Shown here: in pieces, positions 25,043 to 34,195 of the stretch | Position numbering within the stretch: position 1 is the first letter of the stretch | Layout: each line of letters opens with the position of its first letter | Source of the DNA: JAITMY01 sp031549685 | Lineage (GTDB): Bacteria; Bacteroidota; Bacteroidia; Bacteroidales; UBA932 | DNA length: 64,000 nt | Reading direction: 5' to 3' | NCBI GenBank assembly: GCA_031549685.1 | Contig: JAVBPG010000018.1 | Coordinates: 1 to 64,000, forward strand | Translations under genes and position numbers: made by a program | The notes under the pieces: generated by a model | Seen by the model: the letters and a program-made list of their open reading frames with translations, nothing else | The model's database searches: none | What the model was told of the DNA's origin: nothing

Positions 25043-25534
25043 ATGACTCCCAACTTTCGCATAGGCAACGGCTACGATGTGCACCGGCTGGCCGACGGGC
25101 TGCCGCTGTGGCTCGGCGGCGTTGAGGTGGCGTACACCAAGGGCAGCGTGGCGCACTCCGACGGCGATGTGCTCATCCACGCCCTGTGCGATGCCCTGCT
25201 GGGCAGCGCCAACCTGCGCGACATAGGCTACCACTTCCCGGACAACGACGCCGCGTACAAAAATATTGACAGCAAAATACTGCTTGGAAAGGTAATGCAG
25301 CTGGTGCGCGCCCAAGGCTACGAGCTGTGCAACGCCGATGTTACGCTCATACTGCAGCGCCCCAAGGTAAAGGATTTGATACCCGCCATGCAGCAGCGCC
25401 TGGCGCAGGTCATGGGGGTTGGAGAGGACCAGGTAAGCATTAAAGCCACCACCTCGGAGGGCATTGGCTTTGTGGGGCGCGAGGAGGGCGTGGCCGCCTA
25501 CGCCACGGTGCTGGTAGCTGCGGGCAACTTGTAG
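25043..25534 (+). CDS. ispF: 2-C-methyl-D-erythritol 2,4-cyclodiphosphate synthase
   Basis: A 163-aa enzyme of the MEP isoprenoid pathway. Metal ligands and active site are seen in GNGYDVHRL, VAHSDGDVLIHALCDALLG and ATTSEGIGFVGREEG. Full length. It follows porV by 5 bases, so it is probably co-transcribed with the T9SS genes, although the link is not mechanistic. Confidence 0.97.
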   Translation: MTPNFRIGNGYDVHRLADGLPLWLGGVEVAYTKGSVAHSDGDVLIHALCDALLGSANLRDIGYHFPDNDAAYKNIDSKILLGKVMQLVRAQGYELCNADVTLILQRPKVKDLIPAMQQRLAQVMGVGEDQVSIKATTSEGIGFVGREEGVAAYATVLVAAGNL

Positions 25535-25593
25535 TGCGGCACCGGCGAAGAGAAAGTCGGGCGCTGCTACAGGTTATTTAAAACACTCTATAT

Positions 25594-25635
25594 CAAAAAG
25601 GTGGTTACTGATATTTTTCGGTGCCACCTTTTTGG
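25594..25635 (+). terminator. Terminator after the porU-porV-ispF unit
   Basis: CAAAAAGGTGG and CCACCTTTTTGG form the stem around a loop of about 19 bases, with T's on the right arm. The rest of the 289-base gap is AT-rich with no gene. Confidence 0.7.
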
Positions 25636-25762
25636 TTTAGGATAACGTAAAGCAAGGCATGCGTAAATCCTAAAAAACTCTTTTAAAGATTACTACAAGA
25701 AAGAGCATGCATATTTTTTACCATCATTTGGCGCAAAATGAGGTGGTACATTTTTTTTCATG

Positions 25763-25770
25763 TACCTTTG
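25763..25770 (+). promoter_or_regulatory. -7 box of the acyl-CoA ligase gene
   Basis: TACCTTTG, preceded by a T-tract and followed by a leader of about 47 bases. Confidence 0.5.
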
Positions 25771-25823
25771 TACTCTGTGTTCACCCAATCCATGTTTAAC
25801 CACTAAATAAGAATTAGCCAAAC

Positions 25824-27479
25824 ATGAATCCAAGCTTTATTCGCGCTGTCGAAGAATCACTCAAGGAGCACTGGGATTTACCCGCGCTAAGCGACTACAA
25901 AGGCGCCACCTTTCACTACAAAGATATAGCCCGGCGCATAGCCAAGCTGCACATTCTGTTTGAGGAGTGCGGGCTCAAAAAGGGCGAAAAGGTGTCCATC
26001 TGCGGACGCAACTCGGCCGCCTGGGGCACCGTATTTTTGGCCACCGTAACTTACGGAGCCGTGGCCGTGCCCATACTGCACGAGTTTAAGGCCGACAACG
26101 TGCACAACATTGTCAACCACTCCGACTCCCGCATACTGTTTGTGGGCGATGTGGTGTGGGAGGGGCTCAACGAGGCCATGATGCCCGACGTGGAGGCCAT
26201 TGTGCTCATCAACGATTTTTCCATTTTAGGAGGCAGCAAGGTCAAGAGCGCCACCAAGGTGCGCGACCGCCTCAACGAGTACTTCGGCAAGAAGTACCCC
26301 AAAAACTTCCGCCCCGAGCACATCTCGTACTTCGACGAAAAGCCCGAAGACCTGATGCTTATCAACTACACCTCGGGCACCACCGGGTTTTCGAAGGGTG
26401 TGATGCTGCCCTACCGCAGCATTCACTCCAACATGGAGTTTGCCACCGAGGCGCTCAAGGAGCTCAAGGCCGGGCAAAACGTGGTGGCCATGCTGCCCAC
26501 GGCGCACATGTACGGCATGGCATTTGAATTCCTGTACGAAATACTGTGCGGCTGCCACGTGCAGTTCCTCACCCGCCTGCCAACACCCAAGATTATTCTC
26601 GACGCCTTTGCCGAGAGCAAGCCCAGGCTCATTGTTGCCGTACCCCTGATTATCGAAAAAATTTACCGCAACAACATCCTGCCCGCGCTCCAAAAGCCCT
26701 TCGTTCGCGCCATGATGGCCCTTCCGGTTATCGATAAAAAGATAATGAAGAGCATCAACGACAAGCTGAGCGAAACCTTCGGCGGCAACTTTTACGAGGT
26801 CATTGTCGGCGGCGCGGCGCTCAACCAGGAGGTGGAGAAATTTTTCCACAAAATGAACTTCCGCTACACCGTAGGCTACGGCATGACCGAGTGCGGCCCC
26901 ATTATTACCTACGAAGATTGGAGCAAGGCGCGCGCGCACTCCTGCGGCAAGTGCGTACTAAACATGGAGATGCGCATAGCCTCGCCCGACCCCGCCAACG
27001 TACCCGGCGAGGTGCAGGTGCGCGGCAAGAATGTGATGCTGGGCTACTACAAAAACAAGGAGGCCACCAAGGAAATGTTTACCCCCGACGGCTGGCTCAA
27101 AACCGGCGACCTGGGCGTAATGGACAAGGACGGCTACCTGTACCTGCGCGGCCGCAGCAAGAACATGCTCCTTGGCCCCTCGGGGCAAAATATTTTCCCC
27201 GAGGAAATTGAGGACAAAATCAACAACCAGAACTACGTAACCGAGAGCCTGGTTATTGACTCGGGCGGCAAGCTGGCCGCGCTGGTGTACCCCAACTACG
27301 AGGAAATTTCGGCGGCCAACAAAAGCGTGAGCGACGCCATGGAGGAAATGCGCCTGGCGGTAAACCAGGAGGTGCCCGCCTACTGCCAGATAGCCAAGGT
27401 AAAGGTGTACCCCGAGGAGTTTGAGAAAACGCCCAAGAGGAGCATAAAAAGGTTTATGTATCAAGGAGTTGAAGTGTAA
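25824..27479 (+). CDS. AMP-binding long-chain fatty acid--CoA ligase
   Basis: A 551-aa ANL-superfamily enzyme that activates a carboxylic acid to acyl-AMP and then to the CoA thioester. The P-loop is LINYTSGTTGFSKGVMLP, the A5 motif is GYGMTECGPI, and the A7/A8 region is GWLKTGDLGVMDKDGYLYLR. The A10 Lys lies in EKTPKRSIKRFM at the C-terminus. Similarity is to FadD/long-chain ligases; chain length cannot be read from sequence. It is a single gene with its own promoter and terminator. Confidence 0.92.
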   Translation: MNPSFIRAVEESLKEHWDLPALSDYKGATFHYKDIARRIAKLHILFEECGLKKGEKVSICGRNSAAWGTVFLATVTYGAVAVPILHEFKADNVHNIVNHSDSRILFVGDVVWEGLNEAMMPDVEAIVLINDFSILGGSKVKSATKVRDRLNEYFGKKYPKNFRPEHISYFDEKPEDLMLINYTSGTTGFSKGVMLPYRSIHSNMEFATEALKELKAGQNVVAMLPTAHMYGMAFEFLYEILCGCHVQFLTRLPTPKIILDAFAESKPRLIVAVPLIIEKIYRNNILPALQKPFVRAMMALPVIDKKIMKSINDKLSETFGGNFYEVIVGGAALNQEVEKFFHKMNFRYTVGYGMTECGPIITYEDWSKARAHSCGKCVLNMEMRIASPDPANVPGEVQVRGKNVMLGYYKNKEATKEMFTPDGWLKTGDLGVMDKDGYLYLRGRSKNMLLGPSGQNIFPEEIEDKINNQNYVTESLVIDSGGKLAALVYPNYEEISAANKSVSDAMEEMRLAVNQEVPAYCQIAKVKVYPEEFEKTPKRSIKRFMYQGVEV

Positions 27480-27512
27480 AACAGCTGCAGCTTCACTTTC
27501 CTGTTTTACATC

Positions 27513-27550
27513 GTAGCGCATTGCACACAAAGGCAATGCGCTACTTTTTT
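27513..27550 (+). terminator. Terminator after the acyl-CoA ligase gene
   Basis: GTAGCGCATTGC, loop ACACAAAG, GCAATGCGCTAC, TTTTTT. A perfect 12-bp stem with a T-run. Confidence 0.9.
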
Positions 27551-27582
27551 ATCCAGCTCAAAACAGCCGTTTGGCAACCCCC

Positions 27583-27633
27583 TTGCAAGTCAACCCTCGT
27601 AGGGTTTGAAACCCTACGAGGGTTGACTTGCAA
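27583..27633. repeat. Perfect 51-base palindrome
   Basis: Two perfectly complementary 25-base arms (starting TTGCAAGTCAACCC) surround a single central base. A partial copy of the right arm follows at 27671-27698 with GAAACCCTGCGAGGGTTGAC. A related smaller palindrome is at 10368-10402. The surrounding 500-base gap up to the pectate lyase gene has no gene. Confidence 0.8.
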
Positions 27634-27829
27634 TTTCACAAACCATTGAAGGCGTTCTATCGCAAGCATAGCTTGAAACCCTGCGAGGGTTGACTTGGGA
27701 TGTGCACGAACACAATATTTAAATAACTAATAATAATACAATTACAACATCTATTCAACGTAACATGAGAAACTTATTGTTCTGTGCAAGGCAAGTAAGC
27801 AAATAGCTGCAAAATATATTCTTACCCAT

Positions 27830-27903
27830 GTAAAAAATTACACATCACTATACTGCAGTGTATTACATTTAATTAAGAACGATTTAACGTAAAAAATTTT
27901 ACG
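27830..27903 (+). promoter_or_regulatory. Two related palindromes upstream of the pectate lyase, possible operators
   Basis: TGTAAAAAATTACA at 27831-27844 and CGTAAAAAATTTTACG at 27888-27903 share the core GTAAAAAATT and are each inverted repeats. The second overlaps the predicted -33 region of the pectate lyase promoter. This arrangement suits a dimeric repressor or activator, but no such regulator gene is adjacent. AT-rich sequence can form such palindromes by chance. Confidence 0.35.
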
Positions 27904-27929
27904 AATAAGCAAAAAGATATGTAGATTTG
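27897..27929 (+). promoter_or_regulatory. Promoter of the pectate lyase lipoprotein gene
   Basis: TTTT at 27897-27900, 21 bases, then TAGATTTG at 27922-27929. Transcription would start near 27936, so the upstream in-frame ATG at 27927 cannot be the start. Confidence 0.55.
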
Positions 27930-27983
27930 CACCGCGTTCGTGTTCGCACACGAAATAAGTTAAACATAAAATCTCATACCGAA

Positions 27984-30845
27984 ATGAAGCTAAAAAAGTT
28001 GCTGCTCCTTTTTATATCGGGCATCGTTGCGCTTGCCCTTGCGTGCAACAGGGACGATGAGCCGCTGAATAACGACCCCAAAACCGACGATCCGGTGCCG
28101 GTAAGCAGCATCTCCATTGTGCCCGGCAGCATAGTAATGGTGGTAGGCGGAACCCTGCAGGTATCGGCCAACATTACCCCGCAGAACGCCACCAACGATT
28201 CGCTGGTGTGGACATCGGCCGATAGCAGCGTTGCAAGCATCAACGCCGGCGGACAGCTGGAGGCCCACGCGGCAGGGATGACCACCATTAAAGCCACCGC
28301 CACCGATGGAAGCGGCGTGTGGGATACCTGCACAGTTACCGTAGGCACCACCGCCGTAAGCTCCATCACGCTATCGAAAACCAGCCTTAGCCTAACGGTG
28401 GGCGACACGGAATCGTTGACAGTCACCGTGGCACCCAACGACGCCATTAACCGCATCGTAGCGTGGACTTCGTCCGACACCGGCGTGGTGAAGGTGAACC
28501 AAAGCGGGCTGCTCTCCGCCGTGGCCCCGGGCTCGGCCACCGTTACCGCCACCGCCACCGATGGCAGCGGCGTATCGGCCTCGTGCAGCGTTACCGTTGC
28601 CGGAATTTTGGTCAGCAGCATAAGCTTAGACCCCACCTCCGTTAGCATGTACGTGGGGCAAAGCAAGTCGGTAGCTGCCACCGTGCTGCCGGCCAACGCC
28701 AGCAATGACTCGCTGGCCTGGACTTCGTCCGATGAGGGCGTTGTGCGCTTTAACGAAATAGGGCAGCTGGTGGGCGTGGCCGCCGGAACGGCCACCCTTA
28801 CCGTAAGCGCCACCGATGGCAGCAACGTGCAAGCTACCTGCGCCGTTACCGTTGAGGTGCTCAACACCGCCACCACGGCCAACATCACCGCCGCCGACGG
28901 CTGGCTCGAGTCGGCCTACCTTACGTGGACGGGCCCCGACAACGCCACCGGCTACAACGTGTACTACAGCGGCGGCGGGGCCACGGACAAGAAAATCGAC
29001 AACCAGCTCATACGCAAGTACGGTAGCTACTTCCGCGCCGATGTGCCGGGCTTGGCCGCAGGCTCCTACACCCTTAAGGTGCTCCCCGTATTTGACGGCA
29101 CCGAGGGCAGCAGCCCCGCCACCGCCAGCGTAAGCGTAAAGGCGCACGACAGGAGCGGGTTTGCCTTTAACGGAGGCCGGGTACCGGGCGCCTACAAGGC
29201 CGATGGTACGCCAAAGGACAACGCCGTTATTTTGTACATTACGGAGAATACAAAAAACACCGTATCGCTCAACGTTACCGGCGCCACTACAAACCCCTGC
29301 GTGGGCTTACAAACCATTTTGAACGGATTCAAAAAAGGGAAGGACAACCGTCCGTTAATTGTGCGCTTTGTAGGACAAATTACGGACTTGAGCGTGATGG
29401 AGGCCGGCGACATTGTGGTGGAAAACGGCAACAACGCCAGCGGCTACATTACCCTTGAAGGCGTGGGCAACGACGCCGTGGCCGACGGCTGGGGCATACG
29501 CATTAAGAACGCCAGCAACATCGAGATTCGTAACCTGGGCACCATGAACTGCAACAGCGATGAGGGCGATAACATTGGCCTACAGCAAGCCAACGACTAC
29601 GTTTGGGTACACCACTGCGACTTCTTTTACGGCCATGCCGGCGGCGATGCCGACCAGGCCAAAGGCGACGGCGCGCTCGACGCCAAAAAATCGACCTACG
29701 TAACCTTTTCGTACAACCATTTTTGGGATACCGGAAAATCAAACCTCTTAGGCAACGGCGGAGAGACCGTGGGCTTTTTTACCTACCACCACAACTGGTA
29801 CGACCACTCCGACAGCCGGCACCCGCGCGTGCGCCAGCACAACGTGCACGTGTACAACAACTACTTCGACGGCATTGCCAAGTACGGCATTGGCGCCACC
29901 GAAGGTTCATCCATTTTTGCCGAAGCCAACTACTTCCGCAGCTGCAAGTACCCCATGCTTATTTCGATGCAGGGAAGCGATGTTTGGGACGCCTCCAAGG
30001 GCGCCAACGACTACGTAAACAGTCCGACTTTTTCGAAGGAAAACGGAGGAATAATTAAGGCGTACAACAACTATATCGAGGGCGCTGCGCGCTTTGTTCC
30101 CTACGGCGATGCGGGATATCCGAACTCTACGGTAGATTTTGATGCCGTGGTGGTATCGAGCGCAACAGCAACCGTGGCCAACACGATTCAGTCGTACAAA
30201 GGAGCCATCGCATACAACAACTTCGACACCGACAACTCAAAAATGTACAGCTACACCGCCGATGCTCCGGCCGTAGCCAAGCAAAATGTGATGGATTACG
30301 CCGGACGCATGCAGGGCGGCGATTTTAAGTGGACGTTCAACAACGCGGTCGATGATATTGCCTATGATGTAAACCAGGCGTTAAAAACAGCGCTTGGCTC
30401 CTACCGCACCTCGCTGGTTTCGGTGCAGGGCGACGGCAACGGCGGCAGCACGGGGGGTGATGGTGGCGACGGCGGAGATGGTGGCGACGGCGGCGGAACC
30501 GTTGGCGGCGCGGTGGTGTGCACATTTACCGGAAATACGCCATCCAATTCAGCCTTTTCCGTTACCGGAAACTACTCCACCGGCAAGGGAAGCGTAAAGG
30601 TTGGCGAGCTTACCTACAGCACCTGCGTAAAGATGGAAAGCAGCACGGAGATTACTTTTAGCACCACCTCGGCCATGACGCTAACGCTGGTATTCGGCAC
30701 GGCTGAAACCGGTAAAAAAGTAAAAATAGATGGCGTGGATCAGACCACCAACTCAGGTGGCATTGTTACCATGTCGTTGCCGGCAGGCGCGCATACCATT
30801 AAGAAAACAGACTCCATTAACCTTTTCTACATTTCTCTAAATTAG
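27984..30845 (+). CDS. Surface lipoprotein pectate lyase (PL1-like) with Ig-like domains
   Basis: A 953-aa multidomain lipoprotein. The signal peptide ends in ALALAC with Cys21, followed by NRDDE, which resembles the acidic lipoprotein export signal that sends Bacteroidota lipoproteins to the cell surface. Three BIG2-type Ig-like domains follow (about 40-120, 122-207, 209-293), then an FnIII-like domain (about 296-390) and a right-handed beta-helix pectate lyase domain (about 393-815) with HHCDFFYGHAGG and HPRVRQHNVHVYNNYF. A Gly/Asp linker (about 818-838) leads to a C-terminal domain often attached to Bacteroidota pectate lyases. It likely cleaves pectin or polygalacturonate by beta-elimination. 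No SusC/D pair is adjacent, so it is not in a typical PUL here. Confidence 0.88.
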   Translation: MKLKKLLLLFISGIVALALACNRDDEPLNNDPKTDDPVPVSSISIVPGSIVMVVGGTLQVSANITPQNATNDSLVWTSADSSVASINAGGQLEAHAAGMTTIKATATDGSGVWDTCTVTVGTTAVSSITLSKTSLSLTVGDTESLTVTVAPNDAINRIVAWTSSDTGVVKVNQSGLLSAVAPGSATVTATATDGSGVSASCSVTVAGILVSSISLDPTSVSMYVGQSKSVAATVLPANASNDSLAWTSSDEGVVRFNEIGQLVGVAAGTATLTVSATDGSNVQATCAVTVEVLNTATTANITAADGWLESAYLTWTGPDNATGYNVYYSGGGATDKKIDNQLIRKYGSYFRADVPGLAAGSYTLKVLPVFDGTEGSSPATASVSVKAHDRSGFAFNGGRVPGAYKADGTPKDNAVILYITENTKNTVSLNVTGATTNPCVGLQTILNGFKKGKDNRPLIVRFVGQITDLSVMEAGDIVVENGNNASGYITLEGVGNDAVADGWGIRIKNASNIEIRNLGTMNCNSDEGDNIGLQQANDYVWVHHCDFFYGHAGGDADQAKGDGALDAKKSTYVTFSYNHFWDTGKSNLLGNGGETVGFFTYHHNWYDHSDSRHPRVRQHNVHVYNNYFDGIAKYGIGATEGSSIFAEANYFRSCKYPMLISMQGSDVWDASKGANDYVNSPTFSKENGGIIKAYNNYIEGAARFVPYGDAGYPNSTVDFDAVVVSSATATVANTIQSYKGAIAYNNFDTDNSKMYSYTADAPAVAKQNVMDYAGRMQGGDFKWTFNNAVDDIAYDVNQALKTALGSYRTSLVSVQGDGNGGSTGGDGGDGGDGGDGGGTVGGAVVCTFTGNTPSNSAFSVTGNYSTGKGSVKVGELTYSTCVKMESSTEITFSTTSAMTLTLVFGTAETGKKVKIDGVDQTTNSGGIVTMSLPAGAHTIKKTDSINLFYISLN

Positions 30846-30872
30846 CAGCTTAACAAATAAGCAATAGCTACT

Positions 30873-30903
30873 GAGCCCGTTTTAAGGATTATAAAACGGG
30901 CTC
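30873..30903 (+). terminator. Terminator after the pectate lyase gene
   Basis: GAGCCCGTTTTA, short loop, TAAAACGGGCTC. The T-run after it is weak (GTTGTTT). Confidence 0.7.
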
Positions 30904-30926
30904 GTTGTTTGATTATGCTTTTTTTA

Positions 30927-30934
30927 TATCTTTG
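30927..30934 (+). promoter_or_regulatory. -7 box of the BASS transporter gene
   Basis: TATCTTTG. It leaves a leader of about 20 bases before the ATG at 30959 and argues against the upstream in-frame start at 30905. Confidence 0.5.
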
Positions 30935-30958
30935 CAGCCAAGCAACAACCCTCCTGCT

Positions 30959-31921
30959 ATGAATAGCATTTACCAATCCCTTGACGCGCTAAACCAGCTC
31001 AGCCCCATTCCTATTTCGGCAATATCGGGTACCATTTTGGCCATCGGGCTCGCCATTATAACCTTCGGCATGGCCATAAGCCTTAAGTTGTCGTACTTTA
31101 AGGAGGTATTCCGTAAGCCCAAAGCGCTGCTGGTGGGCCTGCTGCTGCAGCTCGTACTATTTCCTGGCCTCACGCTGCTGCTGGTTGTGGCGGGCGAGCA
31201 ATACATTACCCCACAGGTGGCCTTGGGCATGATTCTGGTGGCCGCCTGTCCGGTGGGCAATACATCCAACTTTTTGACCTTTTTATCGCATGGGCGCACC
31301 GAGCTGAGCATTACGCTTACCGCCATATCCGGCCTGCTATCTTTGGTTGCTACTCCCCTATCCTTCAGCCTTATGGGAGGGTGGTACTTTCAGCTTACCC
31401 AGCACACCCCGGAGCAGCAAGGCTTGCTTCACGGCATTGCCATCAACCCCATGAACATATTTACCACCATATTTGTACTGGTGGTTCTCCCCTTAGTTTT
31501 GGGCATGCTGGTTTCCTACTTTTTTCCCCGGCTTTCCGGCAAAACCGCGCGCCACGTGCGCATTTGGGGCATTATGCTTTTATTCTTCTGCGTGGTTACG
31601 GCCCTGCTTAGCAACGTTCAGGCCTTTACCAACCGCTTGGAGATGATCTTTTTTATAGTGTTTGTACACAACGCCCTGGCGTTGCTGTTGGGATACCTGG
31701 TGGCGCTTGCCTTTAAGCTTACCCCAAGCAAGCGTCGTGCGATAACCATCGACACCGGAATACACAATTCGAGCCTTGCCCTAAGCATACTATTCAACCC
31801 TGCCGCTTTTCCAACGCCCGTGCTGGCCATGCAGCTTACCGCCGCATGGTGGGGTGTTTGGCACATCCTGTCGGGCGTAACCCTTTCGATGTTTTGGTGG
31901 GTAAACAAACCGAAAAAATAG
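30959..31921 (+). CDS. Bile acid:sodium symporter (BASS) family transporter
   Basis: A 320-aa membrane protein with about nine or ten helices. The segment LILVAACPVGNTSNFLTFLSHG carries the conserved sodium-site region of the family, and DTGIHNSSLALSI the second crossover. Bacterial BASS proteins move organic anions such as pantoate, keto acids or bile acids with sodium; the substrate here is not known. panD lies 3.5 kb away, but that is too weak to infer pantoate transport. Confidence 0.85.
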   Translation: MNSIYQSLDALNQLSPIPISAISGTILAIGLAIITFGMAISLKLSYFKEVFRKPKALLVGLLLQLVLFPGLTLLLVVAGEQYITPQVALGMILVAACPVGNTSNFLTFLSHGRTELSITLTAISGLLSLVATPLSFSLMGGWYFQLTQHTPEQQGLLHGIAINPMNIFTTIFVLVVLPLVLGMLVSYFFPRLSGKTARHVRIWGIMLLFFCVVTALLSNVQAFTNRLEMIFFIVFVHNALALLLGYLVALAFKLTPSKRRAITIDTGIHNSSLALSILFNPAAFPTPVLAMQLTAAWWGVWHILSGVTLSMFWWVNKPKK

Positions 31922-31931
31922 CACATAGCCA

Positions 31932-32600
31932 ATGCCTCAAAAATCCACCCTCGACTTTTTGCGCAAGCTGAGCAAGCACAACGACCGCGACTGGTTCAAC
32001 ACGCACAAAGACCTGTACCTTGCCGCCAAGGCAGACGCCGAGGAGTTCGCCCTGCAGCTGGTGGCCGCCGTTGGACAGTTCGACAGCAGCATCGGCGCGC
32101 TCGAGCCCAAGGACTGCATGTTCCGCATTTACCGCGACGCGCGCTTTTCGCACGACAAGTCGCCTTATAAAACCAACATGGGCGTGGTAGTGCAGCGCGG
32201 CGGCAAAAAAACGCCCTACGCCTGCTACTACGTGCACGTGGAGCCGGACAGCTGCTTTCTGAGCGGCGGCATTTACATGCCCATGCCCGAAATTTTAAAG
32301 GCCATTCGCCAGGGTATCGACGCCAACTTTGACGAGTTTGAGGCCATTGTTAAGGAGAAAAATTTCAAAAAACACTTCGGCACCATTGTCGCCGACAACC
32401 GCCTGGTAAAGGTTCCGCAGGGCTTCGATAAGGATTCGCCTGCGGCGGAATTTCTCAAGCAAAAAGATTTTTACGTCGTGCGCGGCGTAGCCGACGAAGA
32501 CATTTGCGCGCCCGGCTTTGTAAAGCAAGCCGCCCAGGCCTTTAAGGCGCTGAAGCCGCTCAACGACTTTTTCAACGCGGCCATTGAGGATAGGGAGTAG
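31932..32600 (+). CDS. DUF2461 family protein
   Basis: A 222-aa protein of the DUF2461 / TIGR02453 family. Hallmarks are FLRKLSKHNDRDWFNTHKDLY at the N-terminus and FRIYRDARFSHDKSPYKTNMG in the middle. The function is unknown. It begins 10 bases after the transporter stop, so it is probably co-transcribed with it. Confidence 0.88.
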   Translation: MPQKSTLDFLRKLSKHNDRDWFNTHKDLYLAAKADAEEFALQLVAAVGQFDSSIGALEPKDCMFRIYRDARFSHDKSPYKTNMGVVVQRGGKKTPYACYYVHVEPDSCFLSGGIYMPMPEILKAIRQGIDANFDEFEAIVKEKNFKKHFGTIVADNRLVKVPQGFDKDSPAAEFLKQKDFYVVRGVADEDICAPGFVKQAAQAFKALKPLNDFFNAAIEDRE

Positions 32601-32677
32601 GCGGGAGATTGGCTCCGCCGAACTTCGTCACGCCCGCAATAACAGGAAATAATCAGCCATTAAAAAACACAAACAGC

Positions 32678-33565
32678 ATGAGCAGAACAAGCATAGCATC
32701 GGCGGTAGGGCAAGGCAGGGTTTTAGTATCGGACGGAGCATGGGGAACTTTTTTGCAAAAAAAAGGTCTGAAGCCCGGTGAGTGCCCCGAGGAGTGGAAC
32801 CTCACGCACCCCAACGAGGTGCTGGATATTGCCGCGAGCTACGTTGCCGCGGGCGCCGACATGGTGGAGACAAACAGCTTTGGCGGTACGCGGTTTAAGC
32901 TGGAGCACTACGGCCTGGCCGGTAAGGCAGACGAAATAAACGAAGCCGCCGCGCGCCTTTCGCGGCAAGCGGCAGGCGATGACAGGTGGGTTATTGCCTC
33001 CGTGGGCCCCACCGGAAAAATACTGATGATGGGCGATGTAACGGAGCAGGAGCTGTACGACGCCTTCAGGGAGCAAGCCGTGGCGCTCGAAAATGGCGGG
33101 GCCGACGCCGTGTGCATCGAAACTATGAGCGACATTGAAGAGGCTGTGATTGCGATAAAAGCCGCTAAAGAAAATACGCAGCTGGAGGTCATTGCTACCT
33201 TCACGTTCAGCCAAACGGGGCAGGGCGAGTTCCGCACCATGATGGGCGTTTCGCCCACCGAGGCCGCCCGGGCCGCCACCGCCGCGGGCGCCGATATCGT
33301 TGGCGCCAACTGCGGCAACGGGCTGGAGCGCATGGTAAGCATTGTAAAGGAGCTGCGGGCCGCCGCGCCGTCAACCCCCATACTCATTCACGCCAACGCG
33401 GGGCTTCCGCAAAGCGTAAACGGCGTTGACGTTTTCCCCGAAACGCCGCAGCAAATGAGCGGGCTGGTAGGCGAGGTAATCAAGGCCGGCGCCAACATTA
33501 TAGGCGGCTGCTGCGGCACCACGCCGGAGCACATAAAAGCAATGAAAACAATGGTTAATGGTTAA
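32678..33565 (+). CDS. Homocysteine S-methyltransferase domain protein
   Basis: A 295-aa single-domain protein equal to the N-terminal homocysteine-binding barrel of MetH. It begins VLVSDGAWGTFLQKKGLKPG and carries the zinc ligands in GANCGNG and GGCCGTTPEH. Methyl-donor and cobalamin domains are absent, so it either works with separate corrinoid proteins or uses another methyl donor. The ATG at 32678 is chosen because the 5' extension to 32609 has no family similarity. It is on the same strand as the DUF2461 gene, with a 77-base gap. Confidence 0.85.
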   Translation: MSRTSIASAVGQGRVLVSDGAWGTFLQKKGLKPGECPEEWNLTHPNEVLDIAASYVAAGADMVETNSFGGTRFKLEHYGLAGKADEINEAAARLSRQAAGDDRWVIASVGPTGKILMMGDVTEQELYDAFREQAVALENGGADAVCIETMSDIEEAVIAIKAAKENTQLEVIATFTFSQTGQGEFRTMMGVSPTEAARAATAAGADIVGANCGNGLERMVSIVKELRAAAPSTPILIHANAGLPQSVNGVDVFPETPQQMSGLVGEVIKAGANIIGGCCGTTPEHIKAMKTMVNG

Positions 33566-33582
33566 TGATTAATGGTTAATGA

Positions 33583-33620
33583 AAGAAGCGCGGTTGTGGT
33601 AACAATCGCGCTTCTTTTTT
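33583..33620. terminator. Terminator between convergent genes
   Basis: AAGAAGCGCGGTTGT, loop GGTA, ACAATCGCGCTTCTTTTTT. It is best placed for the methyltransferase gene. It is preceded by a short TTAATGGTTAATG tandem. Confidence 0.85.
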
Positions 33621-33669
33621 GGTTAACGGGTATTCGTTTACCATTTATCATTTACAACTAATCATTATA

Positions 33670-34182
33670 TCAGCTCTGCAGCTTGGCGATTACGCCGGAG
33701 GTTGAATATCCCTCCACAAAAGGAATGGTAACCACCTCGCCACCCTTGGCCTTCACGATGTCGTAGCCCACAATGTCCTCGGGCTTGTAGTCCGCACCCT
33801 TTACCAGAATATCGGGCTGCACCTCCTTTATCAGCTCGTAGGGCGTATCCTCATCAAACAGCACCACGTACGATACGAACTGCATGGAGGCAAGCACCAT
33901 GGCGCGCGCCACCTCGTCCTGCACGGGGCGCGCAGGCCCCTTCAGGCGCCGCACCGAGGCATCGGTGTTGACGCCCACCACCAGCGTGGTGCCCAGGGCG
34001 TGGGCCTGGGCCAGGTACTCCACATGCCCGCGATGCACGATGTCAAAGCAGCCGTTGGTAAAAACTACTTTTTTATCCTTCAAATTCCAAATGGCACGTA
34101 AATTTTTCAGCTTATCGCGCGTAATAATTTTACGCTCGACCAGCTCCAAAGGTGTTTTTTCCGAAAGCTCTTTTCCGTTCAT
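33670..34182 (-). CDS. rfaE2: D-glycero-beta-D-manno-heptose 1-phosphate adenylyltransferase
   Basis: A 170-aa nucleotidyltransferase corresponding to the C-terminal domain of HldE. The HxGH-type motif is FTNGCFDIVHRGHVEYLAQA, and LVKGADYKPEDIVG is the second conserved block. It makes ADP-heptose for LPS core synthesis. The frame extends to 34272, but the ATG at 34182 (MNGKELSEKTPLEL) fits the family. It follows the flippase-like gene by 13 bases. Confidence 0.9.
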   Translation of the reverse strand: MNGKELSEKTPLELVERKIITRDKLKNLRAIWNLKDKKVVFTNGCFDIVHRGHVEYLAQAHALGTTLVVGVNTDASVRRLKGPARPVQDEVARAMVLASMQFVSYVVLFDEDTPYELIKEVQPDILVKGADYKPEDIVGYDIVKAKGGEVVTIPFVEGYSTSGVIAKLQS

Positions 34183-34195
34183 ATCATCCGTATAT

